Below, in pieces: positions 10,456 to 19,556 of a stretch of DNA of 64,000 nucleotides (within the stretch, counting starts at the first letter, position 1; each line of letters begins with the position of its first letter). Under the pieces are notes generated by a model. It was not told the origin of the DNA and made no database searches. It was given only the letters and a program-made list of their open reading frames with translations. The DNA is taken from contig NZ_JAKNTA010000013.1 of assembly GCF_022288725.1 (NCBI RefSeq), forward strand, positions 154,580-218,579, read 5' to 3'. The translations under genes and the position numbers were made by a program. This stretch comes from Kitasatospora sp. A2-31. Its GTDB lineage: Bacteria; Actinomycetota; Actinomycetes; Streptomycetales; Streptomycetaceae.

Positions 10456-11649
10456 GTGTCCGCACCGCGCACCACCACGCCCACCGTCGGCAGCCGGCTC
10501 ATCGAGACGCCCGAGCGCCAGGCCCTGCGCCGCGCCGTCGCCGAACTCGGGAACCGCTACGGCTCCCCCTACTTCCTCGGCAAGGCCCGTGCCGGCGAGG
10601 CGGCCGACGAGCTCTGGGCCGAGGCCGGCAAGGCCGGCTACCTCGGGGCCAACCTGCCCGCCGAGTACGGCGGCGGGGGCGGGGGCATCACCGACCTCGC
10701 CATCGTGCTGGAGGAACTCGGCACCGCTGGCTGCCCGTTGCTGCTGCTCGTCGTCTCCCCGGCGATCTGCGGCACGGTCATCGCCCGCTTCGGCACCGAG
10801 GAGCAGAAGCGCCGGTGGCTGCCCGGACTCGCCGACGGCACCCGGCGGATGGCCTTCGGCATCACCGAGCCGGACGCCGGCTCCAACTCCCACCGCATCT
10901 CCACCGTCGCCCGCCGCGACGGCGGGGACTGGCTCCTGACCGGCCGGAAGGTGTTCGTCTCCGGCATCGACCACTGCGACGCCGTGCTGTTCGTGGCCCG
11001 GACCGAGGACGCCCGGACCGGCAGGCTCAAGCCGGCCCTGTTCGTCGTACCGCGCCGGGCGCCGGGCTTCGAGTACCGGGCGATCCCCATGGAGCTGGTG
11101 TCCCCCGAGAAGCAGTTCCAGGTCTTCCTGGACGACGTCCGGCTGCCCGCCGACGCCCTCGTCGGCGACGAGGACGCGGGGCTGCTCCAGCTCTTCGCCG
11201 GGCTCAACCCGGAGCGGATCATGACCGCGGCCTTCTCGCTGGGCCTCGCCCGCCAGGCGCTCGGCAAGGCCGTCGAGTACGCGAAGACCCGCACGGTCTG
11301 GTCGACGCCGATCGGAGCCCACCAGGGCCTGGCCCACCCGCTGGCCCAGTGCGCGGTGGAGATCGAGCTGGCGCGGCTGATGAACCAGAAGGCCGGTCTG
11401 CTCTACGACGAGGGTGATGACCTGGCAGCCGGCGAGGCGGCCAACATGGCCAAGTACGCGGCGGGCGAGGCCGCCGCCAGGACCGTGGACCAGGCGGTGC
11501 AGACCCTCGGCGGCAACGGGCTCACCCAGGAGTACGGGCTGGCCGCGCTGATCGCGGCGACCCGGGTGGGCCGGGTGGCACCGGTCAGCCGGGAGATGGT
11601 GCTCAACTACGTGGCCCAGCACACCCTCGGCCTGCCCAGGTCCTACTGA
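10456..11649 (+). CDS. Acyl-CoA dehydrogenase
   Basis: FAD-dependent alpha,beta-dehydrogenation of an acyl-CoA, matching the step before carboxylation in branched-chain or acyclic terpene breakdown (citronellyl-CoA or isovaleryl-CoA type). The 397-residue protein shows the signature FGITEPDAGSNSHRI for substrate and flavin contacts, RKVFVSGIDHCD, and the C-terminal QTLGGNGLTQEYGL, where the Glu after Gln is near the expected catalytic region. The GTG start at 10456 is preceded by GGAAGGA. It is the last gene of the operon; a hairpin follows at 11705. A hydratase and lyase for the pathway are not encoded in the neighbourhood. The 236-bp gap before it is a C-rich, repetitive stretch without a gene. 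Confidence 0.92.
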   Translation: MSAPRTTTPTVGSRLIETPERQALRRAVAELGNRYGSPYFLGKARAGEAADELWAEAGKAGYLGANLPAEYGGGGGGITDLAIVLEELGTAGCPLLLLVVSPAICGTVIARFGTEEQKRRWLPGLADGTRRMAFGITEPDAGSNSHRISTVARRDGGDWLLTGRKVFVSGIDHCDAVLFVARTEDARTGRLKPALFVVPRRAPGFEYRAIPMELVSPEKQFQVFLDDVRLPADALVGDEDAGLLQLFAGLNPERIMTAAFSLGLARQALGKAVEYAKTRTVWSTPIGAHQGLAHPLAQCAVEIELARLMNQKAGLLYDEGDDLAAGEAANMAKYAAGEAAARTVDQAVQTLGGNGLTQEYGLAALIAATRVGRVAPVSREMVLNYVAQHTLGLPRSY

Positions 11650-11704
11650 ACCCCGCAGGGCCCGGACGCCGCAGCCGGGCGCGGCCGCCACCCGCCCCCC
11701 CGCC

Positions 11705-11732
11705 GGGCGCGGGAACCGTCGGACCCGCGCCC
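11705..11732. terminator. Hairpin between convergent genes
   Basis: A 9-bp perfect stem (GGGCGCGGG / CCCGCGCCC) with a 10-nt loop lies between the dehydrogenase stop (11649, plus strand) and the stop of the secreted protein gene (11751, minus strand), and can end transcription from both sides. Confidence 0.55.
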
Positions 11733-11750
11733 GCGCGGTGGCGGTGCCGG

Positions 11751-12467
11751 TCAGGACTCGGCGTTGCGTCCCGAGCGCCGGCGCAGCGAGCGGACGCCGA
11801 ACCAGCCCGCGGTGGCGATCAGCGCGGCGCCGCCGAGCACCTCGCCGGTGTCCGGGCCGGAGGTGCCGCCACCGCCGGCGCCGACTCCGCCGACGGGGTG
11901 GGGCTCGGGGGAGTGGCTGGGTGAGCCGCCGTGGGTGCCGGGGGTCGGTGAGGGGGACGGGCTCGGCGACGGCGAGGGACTGGGCGAGCCGCTGGGCGGG
12001 GCGGTCGGCGAGGCGGTGGAGGTGGGCGAGGCGGTGGACGTTGGAGAGCCGGTGGCGCACCGCACCGTGAAGGTCTTGTGCTTGGCGCTGCCGTTCTCGC
12101 CGACGAAGGTCCAGGTGAGCTGGTAGTGGCCGTCCGGGAGGCTGTAGTTGCCGGTGCTGCCGGTGCCGTTGGTCAGCACGAGCGCGCCCGCGAGCACCAG
12201 GGCGTTCCCGGTCGGCGGTTGCTGCTCGATCGTCCAGTTGACCAGCGTGATGGTGTCGAAGTCGAACGCGTCCAGGTAGAACCGGCAGACCTGCGGGTCG
12301 TTGTTCCGACTGTCCACCGCGGTGGTGCTGTCGTGGATCTTGACGTCGCCGTTGTCGCCGGGTGCGGCGACCGCGAGCGGCGCCGAGGAGAAGGCGAGCG
12401 CGGCGGTCGCGGCGGTCGCGGCCAGGAGCCGGCGGGGCGCGGGCAGCTGTCGGGTGGTGCGTCTCAC
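11751..12467 (-). CDS. Secreted, wall- or membrane-anchored surface protein
   Basis: A 238-residue exported protein of unknown role. From the GTG at 12467 (AGGGAG upstream) it has a twin-Arg-like basic n-region, a hydrophobic core LLAATAATAALAFS and a cleavage-like AVAAPGD near residue 39. A ~100-residue folded domain follows with two cysteines (VCRFY and VRCAT) that could pair. A long Ser/Pro/Thr stalk (PTSTASPT repeats, then an alternating Ser-Pro run) leads to a Gly-rich segment, SGPDTGE, one hydrophobic helix and an Arg-rich end. The order resembles a sortase sorting signal, but PDTG lacks the Leu of LPXTG, so simple membrane anchoring is equally likely. An upstream start at 12560 lacks a ribosome site and would mask the signal peptide. 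Confidence 0.78.
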   Translation of the reverse strand: MRRTTRQLPAPRRLLAATAATAALAFSSAPLAVAAPGDNGDVKIHDSTTAVDSRNNDPQVCRFYLDAFDFDTITLVNWTIEQQPPTGNALVLAGALVLTNGTGSTGNYSLPDGHYQLTWTFVGENGSAKHKTFTVRCATGSPTSTASPTSTASPTAPPSGSPSPSPSPSPSPSPTPGTHGGSPSHSPEPHPVGGVGAGGGGTSGPDTGEVLGGAALIATAGWFGVRSLRRRSGRNAES

Positions 12468-12707
12468 GGCGGGGTACTCCCTGGTCGGGGGCCGCGCTCG
12501 GGGGCGGGCGGCCATGCAGGAAACGGTCGGCGCGGCCGCCGGGCGCGGCAAGCGTGCCACGCGCGCGCCCCCGAACCTTCGTCACAATGGCGCAGTGGTC
12601 CGCCACTGTCCGTATGCTCCTGTCCCGCGCGCCCGGCCGGCGGTGCTCCGCGACCGTCCGCCGTCTGTTTGATGATTCGTCAACTACCTGCGAGGAGGCA
12701 TGCCTTG

Positions 12708-14303
12708 GTGTTCCACAGCGAGTTCCCGGATGTCGCGGTCGTCGACCTTCCGATCCATGAGGCGGTCCTGGGCGGTGCCGACCGCTTCGGGGACCGGCCG
12801 GCCCTGGTGGACGGGGTCACGGGGGAGTCGGTGAGCTACGCGCGGCTCGGCGCGGCGGTGCGCCGGGTGGCGGCCGGCCTGGCCGAGGCAGGCGTGCGGC
12901 GCGGCGACGTGCTGGCGCTGTTCAGCCCCAACACGATCGGCTATCCGATGGCCTTCTACGGCGCCACCCGGGCCGGCGCCACGGTGACCACGGTCTCCTC
13001 CCTCGCCACGGCCGGCGAGCTGGCCGGCCAGCTCGCCGACAGCGGCGCCCGCTGGCTGGTCACCGTCTCGCCGTTCCTGGCCACCGCCCGGCAGGCCGCG
13101 GAGAAGCTCGCGGCCGAGGGCACCCCGCTGGCGGAGATCATCGTGCTGGACGGCGCCGAGGGCCACCGCTCGCTGGCCGACCTCCTCGCCGCCTCCGGCC
13201 CCGAGCCGGAGCCCGACCTCGACCCCGGCACCGACATCGCCGTCCTGCCCTACTCCAGCGGAACCACCGGCCTGCCCAAGGGCGTGATGCTCACCCACCG
13301 GTCGATCGCCACCAACCTGGCCCAGACCGACGCCCTCTACCGCCCCGCCGTGGGCGAGCGGGTCCTCGCCGTCCTCCCGTTCTTCCACATCTACGGCCTC
13401 GCCGCGCTGCTGAACCAGCCGCTGCGGTGCGGCGCCACCGTCGTCGTGCTGCCCCGATTCGACCTGGAGCAGTTCTGCCGGACCATCGAGGAGCAGCGCG
13501 TCCAGGCGCTGATCGTGGCGCCGCCGATCGCCCTGGCGCTGGCCAAGCACCCGGTCGTCGACCGTTTCGACCTCTCCTCGCTGGAGTACCTGCTCTGTGC
13601 GGCCGCGCCGCTGGACCACGAGCTGGCCGAGGCGTGCGCCCGCCGGCTGGGCCTGCCGCGGATCCTCCAGGGCTACGGGATGACCGAGCTCTCCCCGGTC
13701 ACCCATGTGGTCTCGCCGGACGAGACCGACCCCTCGCCGGGCTCGGTCGGCCGGCTGGTGCCGTCCACCGAGCTGCGGGTCGTCGCGCTCGACGGAACCG
13801 GTGCCGGTGCCGGTGCGGACCTCGGCCCGGGCGAGCGGGGTGAGCTGCTGATCCGCGGCCCGCAGGTGATGAAGGGTTACTTCGGCCGTCCCTCCGACAC
13901 CGCGGCCACCATCGACGCCGACGGCTGGCTCCACACCGGTGACGTCGGCTACGTGGACGAGCGCGGCTACCTGTTCATCGTCGACCGGGTGAAGGAGCTG
14001 ATCAAGTACAAGGGGTACCAGGTCGCGCCCGCCGAGCTGGAGGCGTTGCTGCTCGGCCACCCCGGGATCGCCGACGCGGCGGTGATCGGGGTCGCGGACG
14101 CGGACGGCACCGAGCGGCCCAAGGCCTTCGTGGTCCGCGCGCCCGGATCCACCCTGACCGAGGAGGAGGTGACCGCCTTCGTGGCCGGTCAGGTCGCCCC
14201 GTACAAGAAGGTCCGGGCGGTGGAGTTCCTGGACGCCGTGCCCAAGTCCGCGGCCGGCAAGATCCTCCGCCGGGAGCTCCGGGCGCGGGAGGCCGGCCGC
14301 TGA
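12708..14303 (+). CDS. 4-coumarate-CoA ligase-like AMP-forming acyl-CoA synthetase
   Basis: Activates a carboxylic acid to acyl-AMP and then acyl-CoA. The 531-residue protein shows all adenylation-enzyme signatures in order: YSSGTTGLPKGVMLTH (A3 P-loop), QGYGMTELSPV (A5), GWLHTGDVGYVDERGYLFIVDR (split here by domain boundary, A7-A8), IKYKGYQVAPAELE, and the catalytic Lys of PKSAAGKILRRELR (A10). The start is either TTG 12705 or the next codon GTG 12708; GAGGAGG at 12692-12698 fits both and I prefer GTG. It is close to the carboxylase/dehydrogenase operon and next to a TetR gene, so it may supply the acyl-CoA for that pathway, but plant-like 4CL activity on aromatic acids is also possible. Confidence 0.9.
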   Translation: MFHSEFPDVAVVDLPIHEAVLGGADRFGDRPALVDGVTGESVSYARLGAAVRRVAAGLAEAGVRRGDVLALFSPNTIGYPMAFYGATRAGATVTTVSSLATAGELAGQLADSGARWLVTVSPFLATARQAAEKLAAEGTPLAEIIVLDGAEGHRSLADLLAASGPEPEPDLDPGTDIAVLPYSSGTTGLPKGVMLTHRSIATNLAQTDALYRPAVGERVLAVLPFFHIYGLAALLNQPLRCGATVVVLPRFDLEQFCRTIEEQRVQALIVAPPIALALAKHPVVDRFDLSSLEYLLCAAAPLDHELAEACARRLGLPRILQGYGMTELSPVTHVVSPDETDPSPGSVGRLVPSTELRVVALDGTGAGAGADLGPGERGELLIRGPQVMKGYFGRPSDTAATIDADGWLHTGDVGYVDERGYLFIVDRVKELIKYKGYQVAPAELEALLLGHPGIADAAVIGVADADGTERPKAFVVRAPGSTLTEEEVTAFVAGQVAPYKKVRAVEFLDAVPKSAAGKILRRELRAREAGR

Positions 14304-14505
14304 GCCGTCGGCCCGTCGCGGTGGGCGTTCGCCCGGGGCGCCACCGGGCCAGCCCGTGGCGGGCGCCCGCCCGCCCCACGCGAAGCGGCGCCCGCCGCCG
14401 CCCGCCGCCGGCCGCGTCCGCACGCGCCCGCCCGCCGGGCCGCTCCCGCGGTCTGCGAGGATCGACCCCTGAGCACCGCCGCACGGACAGGACCAGTCGC
14501 CGCCG

Positions 14506-15126
14506 ATGACCACCCACCCCGCCGCCCGCACCCCGCAGCAGGACCGCAGCCGCGCCACCCGGCAGCGGCTGCTGGCGGCGGCCGTCGACTGCCTCGCCGA
14601 GGTCGGCTGGAACGGCTCGACGGTCAGCGTCGTCGCCGAGCGCGCCGGCGTCTCCCGCGGCGCGGCCCAGCACCACTTCCCGACCCGTGAGGACCTCTTC
14701 ACCGCGGCCGTCGAACACGTCACCGCAGAACGGCTGGCGGCCGTCCGCGCCCATGCGGACGAGCTGCCCGACGTCGGCCCGGCCCGGACGGAGGCCGTCG
14801 TCGACATGATCGTGCGCCTCTACACCGGCCCGCTGTTCCGCGCCGCCCTGCACCTCTGGGTCGCCGCCGCCACCGAGGAGCCGCTGCGCGAGCGGATCGT
14901 CGCCCTGGAGGGACACGTGGGCCGCGAGGCCCACCGGGCCACCGTCGAGTTCCTCGGGGCGGACGAGAGCGCCCCCGGCGTCCGCGAGACCGTGCAGGCC
15001 ACCCTCGACATGGCGCGCGGCCTCGGCCTGGCCAATCTGCTCACCGACGACAGCGCCAGGCGATCCGGAGTGATCCGGCAGTGGGCGAGCGTTCTTGAGG
15101 GTACGCTGCGGCCGGTACGCCCATGA
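14506..15126 (+). CDS. TetR/AcrR family transcriptional regulator
   Basis: A 206-residue DNA-binding repressor. Residues ~15-62 form the TetR helix-turn-helix: RQRLLAAAVDCLAEVGWNGS, then TVSVVAERAGVSRGAAQHHFPTR, in which AGVSRGAAQHHF is the recognition helix. The rest is an all-helical ligand-binding domain with a long hydrophobic helix (FRAALHLWVAAATEE). It lies 202 bp after the acyl-CoA synthetase on the same strand. In actinobacteria, TetR genes of this size often accompany AtuA/MccAB-type catabolic genes, so it may sense an acyl-CoA from this pathway and act at the dyad at 4691; this is inference from position only. ATG 14506 is the first Met before the HTH. Confidence 0.88.
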   Translation: MTTHPAARTPQQDRSRATRQRLLAAAVDCLAEVGWNGSTVSVVAERAGVSRGAAQHHFPTREDLFTAAVEHVTAERLAAVRAHADELPDVGPARTEAVVDMIVRLYTGPLFRAALHLWVAAATEEPLRERIVALEGHVGREAHRATVEFLGADESAPGVRETVQATLDMARGLGLANLLTDDSARRSGVIRQWASVLEGTLRPVRP

Positions 15127-15275
15127 CGCCCGTACACCAGGTGGGTCCGGCACGCCCCTGACCAAGGGGTCGCCGGGCGGCCGATGTCCGTGCAGTCTGG
15201 AGAAGAACCCCGGCCGGCACGGACCGCGAGGCCCCGCCCGGCCGGGCACGACCCGAACCGGGGTGCTGCCTGATC

Positions 15276-17741
15276 ATGCACGGACAAGAGTGGGACGCGA
15301 CCGAAGCCGCCGGCCCCGCGCCGGACGGAACCCCCGCACGCCTCGACGGCCACCGCCTGGTCCCGCTCGCCACCGCCCTGCTCCAGGACGACGGACTCAT
15401 CCTGCACTGGAGCGAGGACGCCGAGGCCCTGCTCGGCTTCCCCGCCGACGAGGCCGTCGGCAGCTACGCCGCCCAGCTCCTCACCTCCGGCGACGACCGC
15501 CCGGAGGTGCTCGCCCTGTTCGAGCGCATCATGAGCGGAAAGGGCTGGTCCGGCATATTCCCCGTCCGGCACCGGGACGGGCACGTCGTCGAGCTGGAGT
15601 TCCGCACCTACCCGATCGCCGGACCAGCCGGCACCCTGCTGCTCCTCGCCACGGCCTCCGACACCGCGGCACTCCACCGGGTCGAGGCCGACCTCGCCGT
15701 CCTGGACGGCATCTTCGGCCAGTCCCCGATCGGCATGGCCGTCTACGACACCGACCTGCGCTACGTCCGGCTCAACAAGGCCCTGGCCCGGATGAACGGC
15801 GTCCCCGTCGAGGAGCACCTGGGCCGGCGGATCAGCGCCGTGCTGCCCGGCATCAACAGCGCCGAGATAGAACAGACCATGCGCCAGGTGCTCACCACCG
15901 GCCGCCCGGTGGTCGATGCCCGTTCGCACGGCCGCGTCCCCGGCGACCCCCGCCGCGACCGCGCCTGGTCCGCCTCCTACTTCCGGCTGCAGGACTCCAC
16001 CGGCCGGGTCTTCGGGGTCTGCTCGTCCATCATCGACGTCACCGAACGGTTCCAGGCCGAGGCCCGCGCCTCCCGCGCGCAGGAACGTCTCGCCACCATC
16101 GCCGAGGCCACCGCCCGGATCGGCACCACCCTCGACCTGCAGCGCACCGCGGAGGAGCTGATCGAGGCCGTCGTGCCGCGCTTCGCCGACTTCGCCACCG
16201 TCGACCTGCTGGAACCGGTCCTGCGCGGCGCCGAGCCCACCACTATCCCGCTGGACCGGCCCGTCCAGCTGCGCGCCGTCGCCGTGGGGGAGTCCTACGA
16301 GTCCGGCCTGGCGCTCGCCGTCGACACCGTCGGCGAGGTCTCCGAGTACGCCCCCGACCGCAGCTACACGCAGTGCCTGCGCAGCGGCCGGCCCCTGCTG
16401 CGCTCGCACGTCGACGAGGAGGTGCTGCGCGGCCTGGTCGCCACCCCGGAACGCGTCGCCCCCGGGATGGCGGCCGGCATCCACTCGTACCTGATGGTGC
16501 CGATGACCGCCCGGGGGATGGTGCTGGGCGGCGCCGAGTTCATCAGGATGCGGAACCCCGAGCCGTTCACCGACGCCGACGTCGCCCTCGCCGAGGAGCT
16601 GGTCGCCCGCACCGCGCTCGCCGTCGACAACGCCCGGCTCTACCGGCGCGAGCGCGAGACCGCGCTGACCCTGCAGCGCAGCCTGCTGCCGCAGGAGATC
16701 CACCGCACCCTCGGGCTGGAGATCGCCTACCGCTACCTGCCCAGCAGCGTGGTCAGCGAGGTCGGCGGCGACTGGTTCGACGTCGTGCCGCTCTCCTGCG
16801 GCCGGGTCGCCCTGGTGGTCGGCGACGTCATGGGCCACGGCATCCGTGCCGCCGCCACGATGGGCCAACTCCGCACGGTGGCCCGCACCCTCGCGACCCT
16901 GGACATGCCGCCGGAGCAGGTGCTCACCCGGCTCGACGAAACCGCCTCGGGCATCGGCGAGGGCCAGTTCGCCACCTGTATCTGTGCCGTCTACGACCCG
17001 TTGGAGCGCACCGTCCAGGTCGCCTCGGCCGGCCACCTGCCCCCGGTCTGGGTCGGCCCGGACGGCACCTCCCGCAAGGTCGACGTGCCGCCCGGCGTCC
17101 CGCTCGGCGTCGGCGGGGTGGCCTTCGAGTCGATCGAGTTCGCCCTCCCGGAGGGCGCCATGGTCGCTCTCTACACCGACGGCCTGGTCGAGCGGCGCGG
17201 CCAGGACCTCGACGACGGCATCGACCAGCTCGCCCGCACCCTGGCCGGTCCCGGCCGCACCCTGGAGGAGACCTGCGACGCCGTCCTCGGCGCGCTGGTC
17301 ACCGACGGCACCGACGACGACATCGCGATGATCATGGCCCGGGTGCTGCCGCTGCCCGCCGACCGGATAGCCACCCTCCCGCTCACCGGCGGTGGCCGCC
17401 TGCCCGGCAAGGCCCGCCGCTTCACCCGCACCACCCTGGACGCCTGGGGCCTGTCCGCGCTCTCCGACTACGCCGAGCTGCTGGTCAGCGAGCTGGTCAC
17501 GAACGCCCTGCTGCACGCCGACGCGCCGCGCCGGCTCCGGCTCTTCCGCGACCGGGTGCTCACCGTCGAGGTCGCCGACGCCGGCGGGCAGACGCCCCAG
17601 CTGCGCCCGTTCGCCGAGCAGGACGAGGGCGGCCGCGGCATGTTCCTGGTCAGCGAGCTGGCCCAGCGCTGGGGCAGCCGGCTGACCCGGGACGGCAAGG
17701 TGGTCTGGGCGGAGCTGGAGCTTCCGTTCGGGACGGTCTGA
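15276..17741 (+). CDS. PAS-PAS-GAF-SpoIIE phosphatase with HATPase anti-sigma domain
   Basis: An 821-residue signalling protein that combines an environmental sensor, a PP2C-type phosphatase and an anti-sigma-factor-like kinase, as in streptomycete sigma-B-type partner-switching systems. Domains by position: PAS ~28-125, PAS ~140-255 (ending FGVCSSIIDVTERFQ), GAF ~280-445 (ending TALAVDNARLYRRE), SpoIIE phosphatase ~470-690 with VGGDWFDVVP and VGDVMGHGIRAAATM plus the final DDIAMIM metal aspartates, and HATPase ~710-815 with LVSELVTNALLHA and GGRGMFLVSELA. No membrane segments. The ribosome site before ATG 15276 is weak. It stands alone, so its partner anti-sigma-antagonist is elsewhere. It ends at a convergent terminator. 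Confidence 0.92.
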   Translation: MHGQEWDATEAAGPAPDGTPARLDGHRLVPLATALLQDDGLILHWSEDAEALLGFPADEAVGSYAAQLLTSGDDRPEVLALFERIMSGKGWSGIFPVRHRDGHVVELEFRTYPIAGPAGTLLLLATASDTAALHRVEADLAVLDGIFGQSPIGMAVYDTDLRYVRLNKALARMNGVPVEEHLGRRISAVLPGINSAEIEQTMRQVLTTGRPVVDARSHGRVPGDPRRDRAWSASYFRLQDSTGRVFGVCSSIIDVTERFQAEARASRAQERLATIAEATARIGTTLDLQRTAEELIEAVVPRFADFATVDLLEPVLRGAEPTTIPLDRPVQLRAVAVGESYESGLALAVDTVGEVSEYAPDRSYTQCLRSGRPLLRSHVDEEVLRGLVATPERVAPGMAAGIHSYLMVPMTARGMVLGGAEFIRMRNPEPFTDADVALAEELVARTALAVDNARLYRRERETALTLQRSLLPQEIHRTLGLEIAYRYLPSSVVSEVGGDWFDVVPLSCGRVALVVGDVMGHGIRAAATMGQLRTVARTLATLDMPPEQVLTRLDETASGIGEGQFATCICAVYDPLERTVQVASAGHLPPVWVGPDGTSRKVDVPPGVPLGVGGVAFESIEFALPEGAMVALYTDGLVERRGQDLDDGIDQLARTLAGPGRTLEETCDAVLGALVTDGTDDDIAMIMARVLPLPADRIATLPLTGGGRLPGKARRFTRTTLDAWGLSALSDYAELLVSELVTNALLHADAPRRLRLFRDRVLTVEVADAGGQTPQLRPFAEQDEGGRGMFLVSELAQRWGSRLTRDGKVVWAELELPFGTV

Positions 17742-17816
17742 GACCGCCGGCGCCGGGTGATCCGATACCGCCGGCGCCGGGAGCGCCGGGCCCCGGATCG
17801 CCGGCCCGGACGCGCG

Positions 17817-17849
17817 GATCCCCGCGTCCCTGCCGGGGACGCGGGGATC
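17817..17849. terminator. Bidirectional terminator
   Basis: A perfect 14-bp stem (GATCCCCGCGTCCC and complement) with loop TGCCG stands between the convergent SpoIIE-type gene (ends 17741) and the MFS gene (ends 17900). A direct repeat of ACCGCCGGCGCCGGG (about 17743-17781) precedes it. Confidence 0.8.
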
Positions 17850-17899
17850 GACGGGCGACGGCGAGGGCTCCGCGGGCTGCGGCCGGGCCCCGCCGTCGG

Positions 17900-19489
17900 C
17901 TATGCGTCCGCCGTCACCCGCTCCGCGGGCTGCTGCGCCGACCGGCCGTCACGCGGTGCCGGCCGGTCGTGCTCCCGCGCCGCCCGCGGCAGCCCCCGCA
18001 GCAGGCGCCAGGCCAGTACCGAGGCGGCCAGCAGCGAGGCCCCGGCCAGCACCGCCGCGACGTTCATGCCGTGCACGAAGGCGCCACGGGCGCTCGCCAG
18101 CAGCGGCTCGGCCAGCGGGGCCGGCAGGCCGGCCGCTGCCTCCACCGCTCCGCCCAGCGACTCGCCCGCCCGCGCCGCGGCTTCCGGGTCGGTCCCGGCC
18201 GGGACGGCCAGCCCGCCGGCGTAGAGCGAGGTCGCCACCGAGCCGACCAGCGCGATGCCGAGCGCGGTGCCCAGCTCGTACGCCGTCTCGGAGACCGCGG
18301 AGGCGGCGCCGGCCTTGTCGGCGGGCGCGGCGCCCAGTACCAGGTCGGCGCCGAGCGTGTAGACCACGCCCTCGGCGGTGCCGACGATCAGGAAGGCGGC
18401 GGCCACCACGAGGTACGTGGTGTCCTGCTGCACCCAGCCGATCATCCCGACGCCGAGGCCCATGGCCAGCAGACCCGCGGTCAGCGCGGCCCGGGCGCCG
18501 GTGCGCCGCACCAGCCGAGCGGTCAGCAGACCGCCGACCACCGCGCCGGCGAAGGCCGGCAGCTCGGCCAGACCGGCCTGGAGCGGCTCGTAGCCGCGGA
18601 CCAGCTGCAGGTACTGCGAGGTCACGAAGACGACACCGGAGAGGCCGATCAGTGCGGTGAGCGAGGCCAGTACGGCCGCGGTGAACCGCCGGTCGGCGAA
18701 GAGCCGCACGTCCAGCAGCGGAGTCGGCAGGCGCAGCTGGCGCCGGACGAAGACGGTCAGCGCGGCGGCGCCCGGCACGGCGGCGAGGGGGACGTCCCAG
18801 CGGGCGACGCCGTGCGCGGCGGCCTCCTTGACGGCGTAGACCACGCCGATGACGCCGGCCAGCGAGAGCAGCACGCTGAGCACGTCCCAGCGGCCCGGTC
18901 GCGGGTCCCGGGACTCGGGCAGCAGCCACGCGCCGAGGACGAGCAGCAGGAGCAGCACAGGGATGTTCAGCAGGAAGACCGAGCCCCACCAGAAGTGCTC
19001 CAGCAGCGCCCCACCGACGACCGGGCCGAGGGCGGCACCGGCGGTGGCGCCGGCACCCCAGATGCCGATCGCGGTGGCGCGCTCGCGGTCGTCCGGGAAG
19101 AGGGCGCGGATCAGCGAGAGGGTGGACGGCATGATGGTCGCCCCGGCCACGCCGAGCAGCGCGCGGGCCAGGATCAGCCAGCCCGGACCGGGGGCGTAGG
19201 CGGCGAGCAGGGAGGCGGCGCCGAAGGCGGTGGAGCCGGCCAGCAGCAGCTTCTTGCGGCCGATCCGGTCGCTCAGCGCGCCCATGCTGACCAGGAGGCC
19301 GGCCAGCACGAAGGAGTAGGCGTCGCCGATCCAGAGCAGCTGGGTGCCGCTGGGGCGGAGCGTCTCGCTGATCGAGGGTATGGCGAGGGAGAGGACGGTC
19401 GCGTCGACGGCGACCAGGGTGACGGCCAGGACGAGGACGGCGAGGCCGGTCCAGCGCTGGCGGGGGCTGGTGTGGAGGGTGCTGCTCAT
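17900..19489 (-). CDS. MFS drug efflux transporter (DHA2, 14-helix)
   Basis: A 529-residue proton-drug antiporter of the EmrB/QacA/SmvA type, with about 14 membrane helices. Motif A is seen as GALSDRIGRKKLLL after helix 2 and motif C as GIWGAGATAGAALGPVVGG in helix 5, which mark export rather than uptake. The N-terminal VDATVLSLAIPSI is the DHA2 helix-1 signature with the conserved Asp. It follows its TetR gene by 67 bp on the same strand and is very likely controlled by it from the operator at 20137. The substrate is unknown; relatives export quaternary amines and dyes. A cytosolic Arg-rich tail ends the protein. Confidence 0.93.
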   Translation of the reverse strand: MSSTLHTSPRQRWTGLAVLVLAVTLVAVDATVLSLAIPSISETLRPSGTQLLWIGDAYSFVLAGLLVSMGALSDRIGRKKLLLAGSTAFGAASLLAAYAPGPGWLILARALLGVAGATIMPSTLSLIRALFPDDRERATAIGIWGAGATAGAALGPVVGGALLEHFWWGSVFLLNIPVLLLLLVLGAWLLPESRDPRPGRWDVLSVLLSLAGVIGVVYAVKEAAAHGVARWDVPLAAVPGAAALTVFVRRQLRLPTPLLDVRLFADRRFTAAVLASLTALIGLSGVVFVTSQYLQLVRGYEPLQAGLAELPAFAGAVVGGLLTARLVRRTGARAALTAGLLAMGLGVGMIGWVQQDTTYLVVAAAFLIVGTAEGVVYTLGADLVLGAAPADKAGAASAVSETAYELGTALGIALVGSVATSLYAGGLAVPAGTDPEAAARAGESLGGAVEAAAGLPAPLAEPLLASARGAFVHGMNVAAVLAGASLLAASVLAWRLLRGLPRAAREHDRPAPRDGRSAQQPAERVTADA

Positions 19490-19556
19490 GGGGTATCGGT
19501 TTCCGACCGCCTTCCGGCGGCCTGTGCGTCCGAGGTGCTGTGGGCGGGGGACGTGG

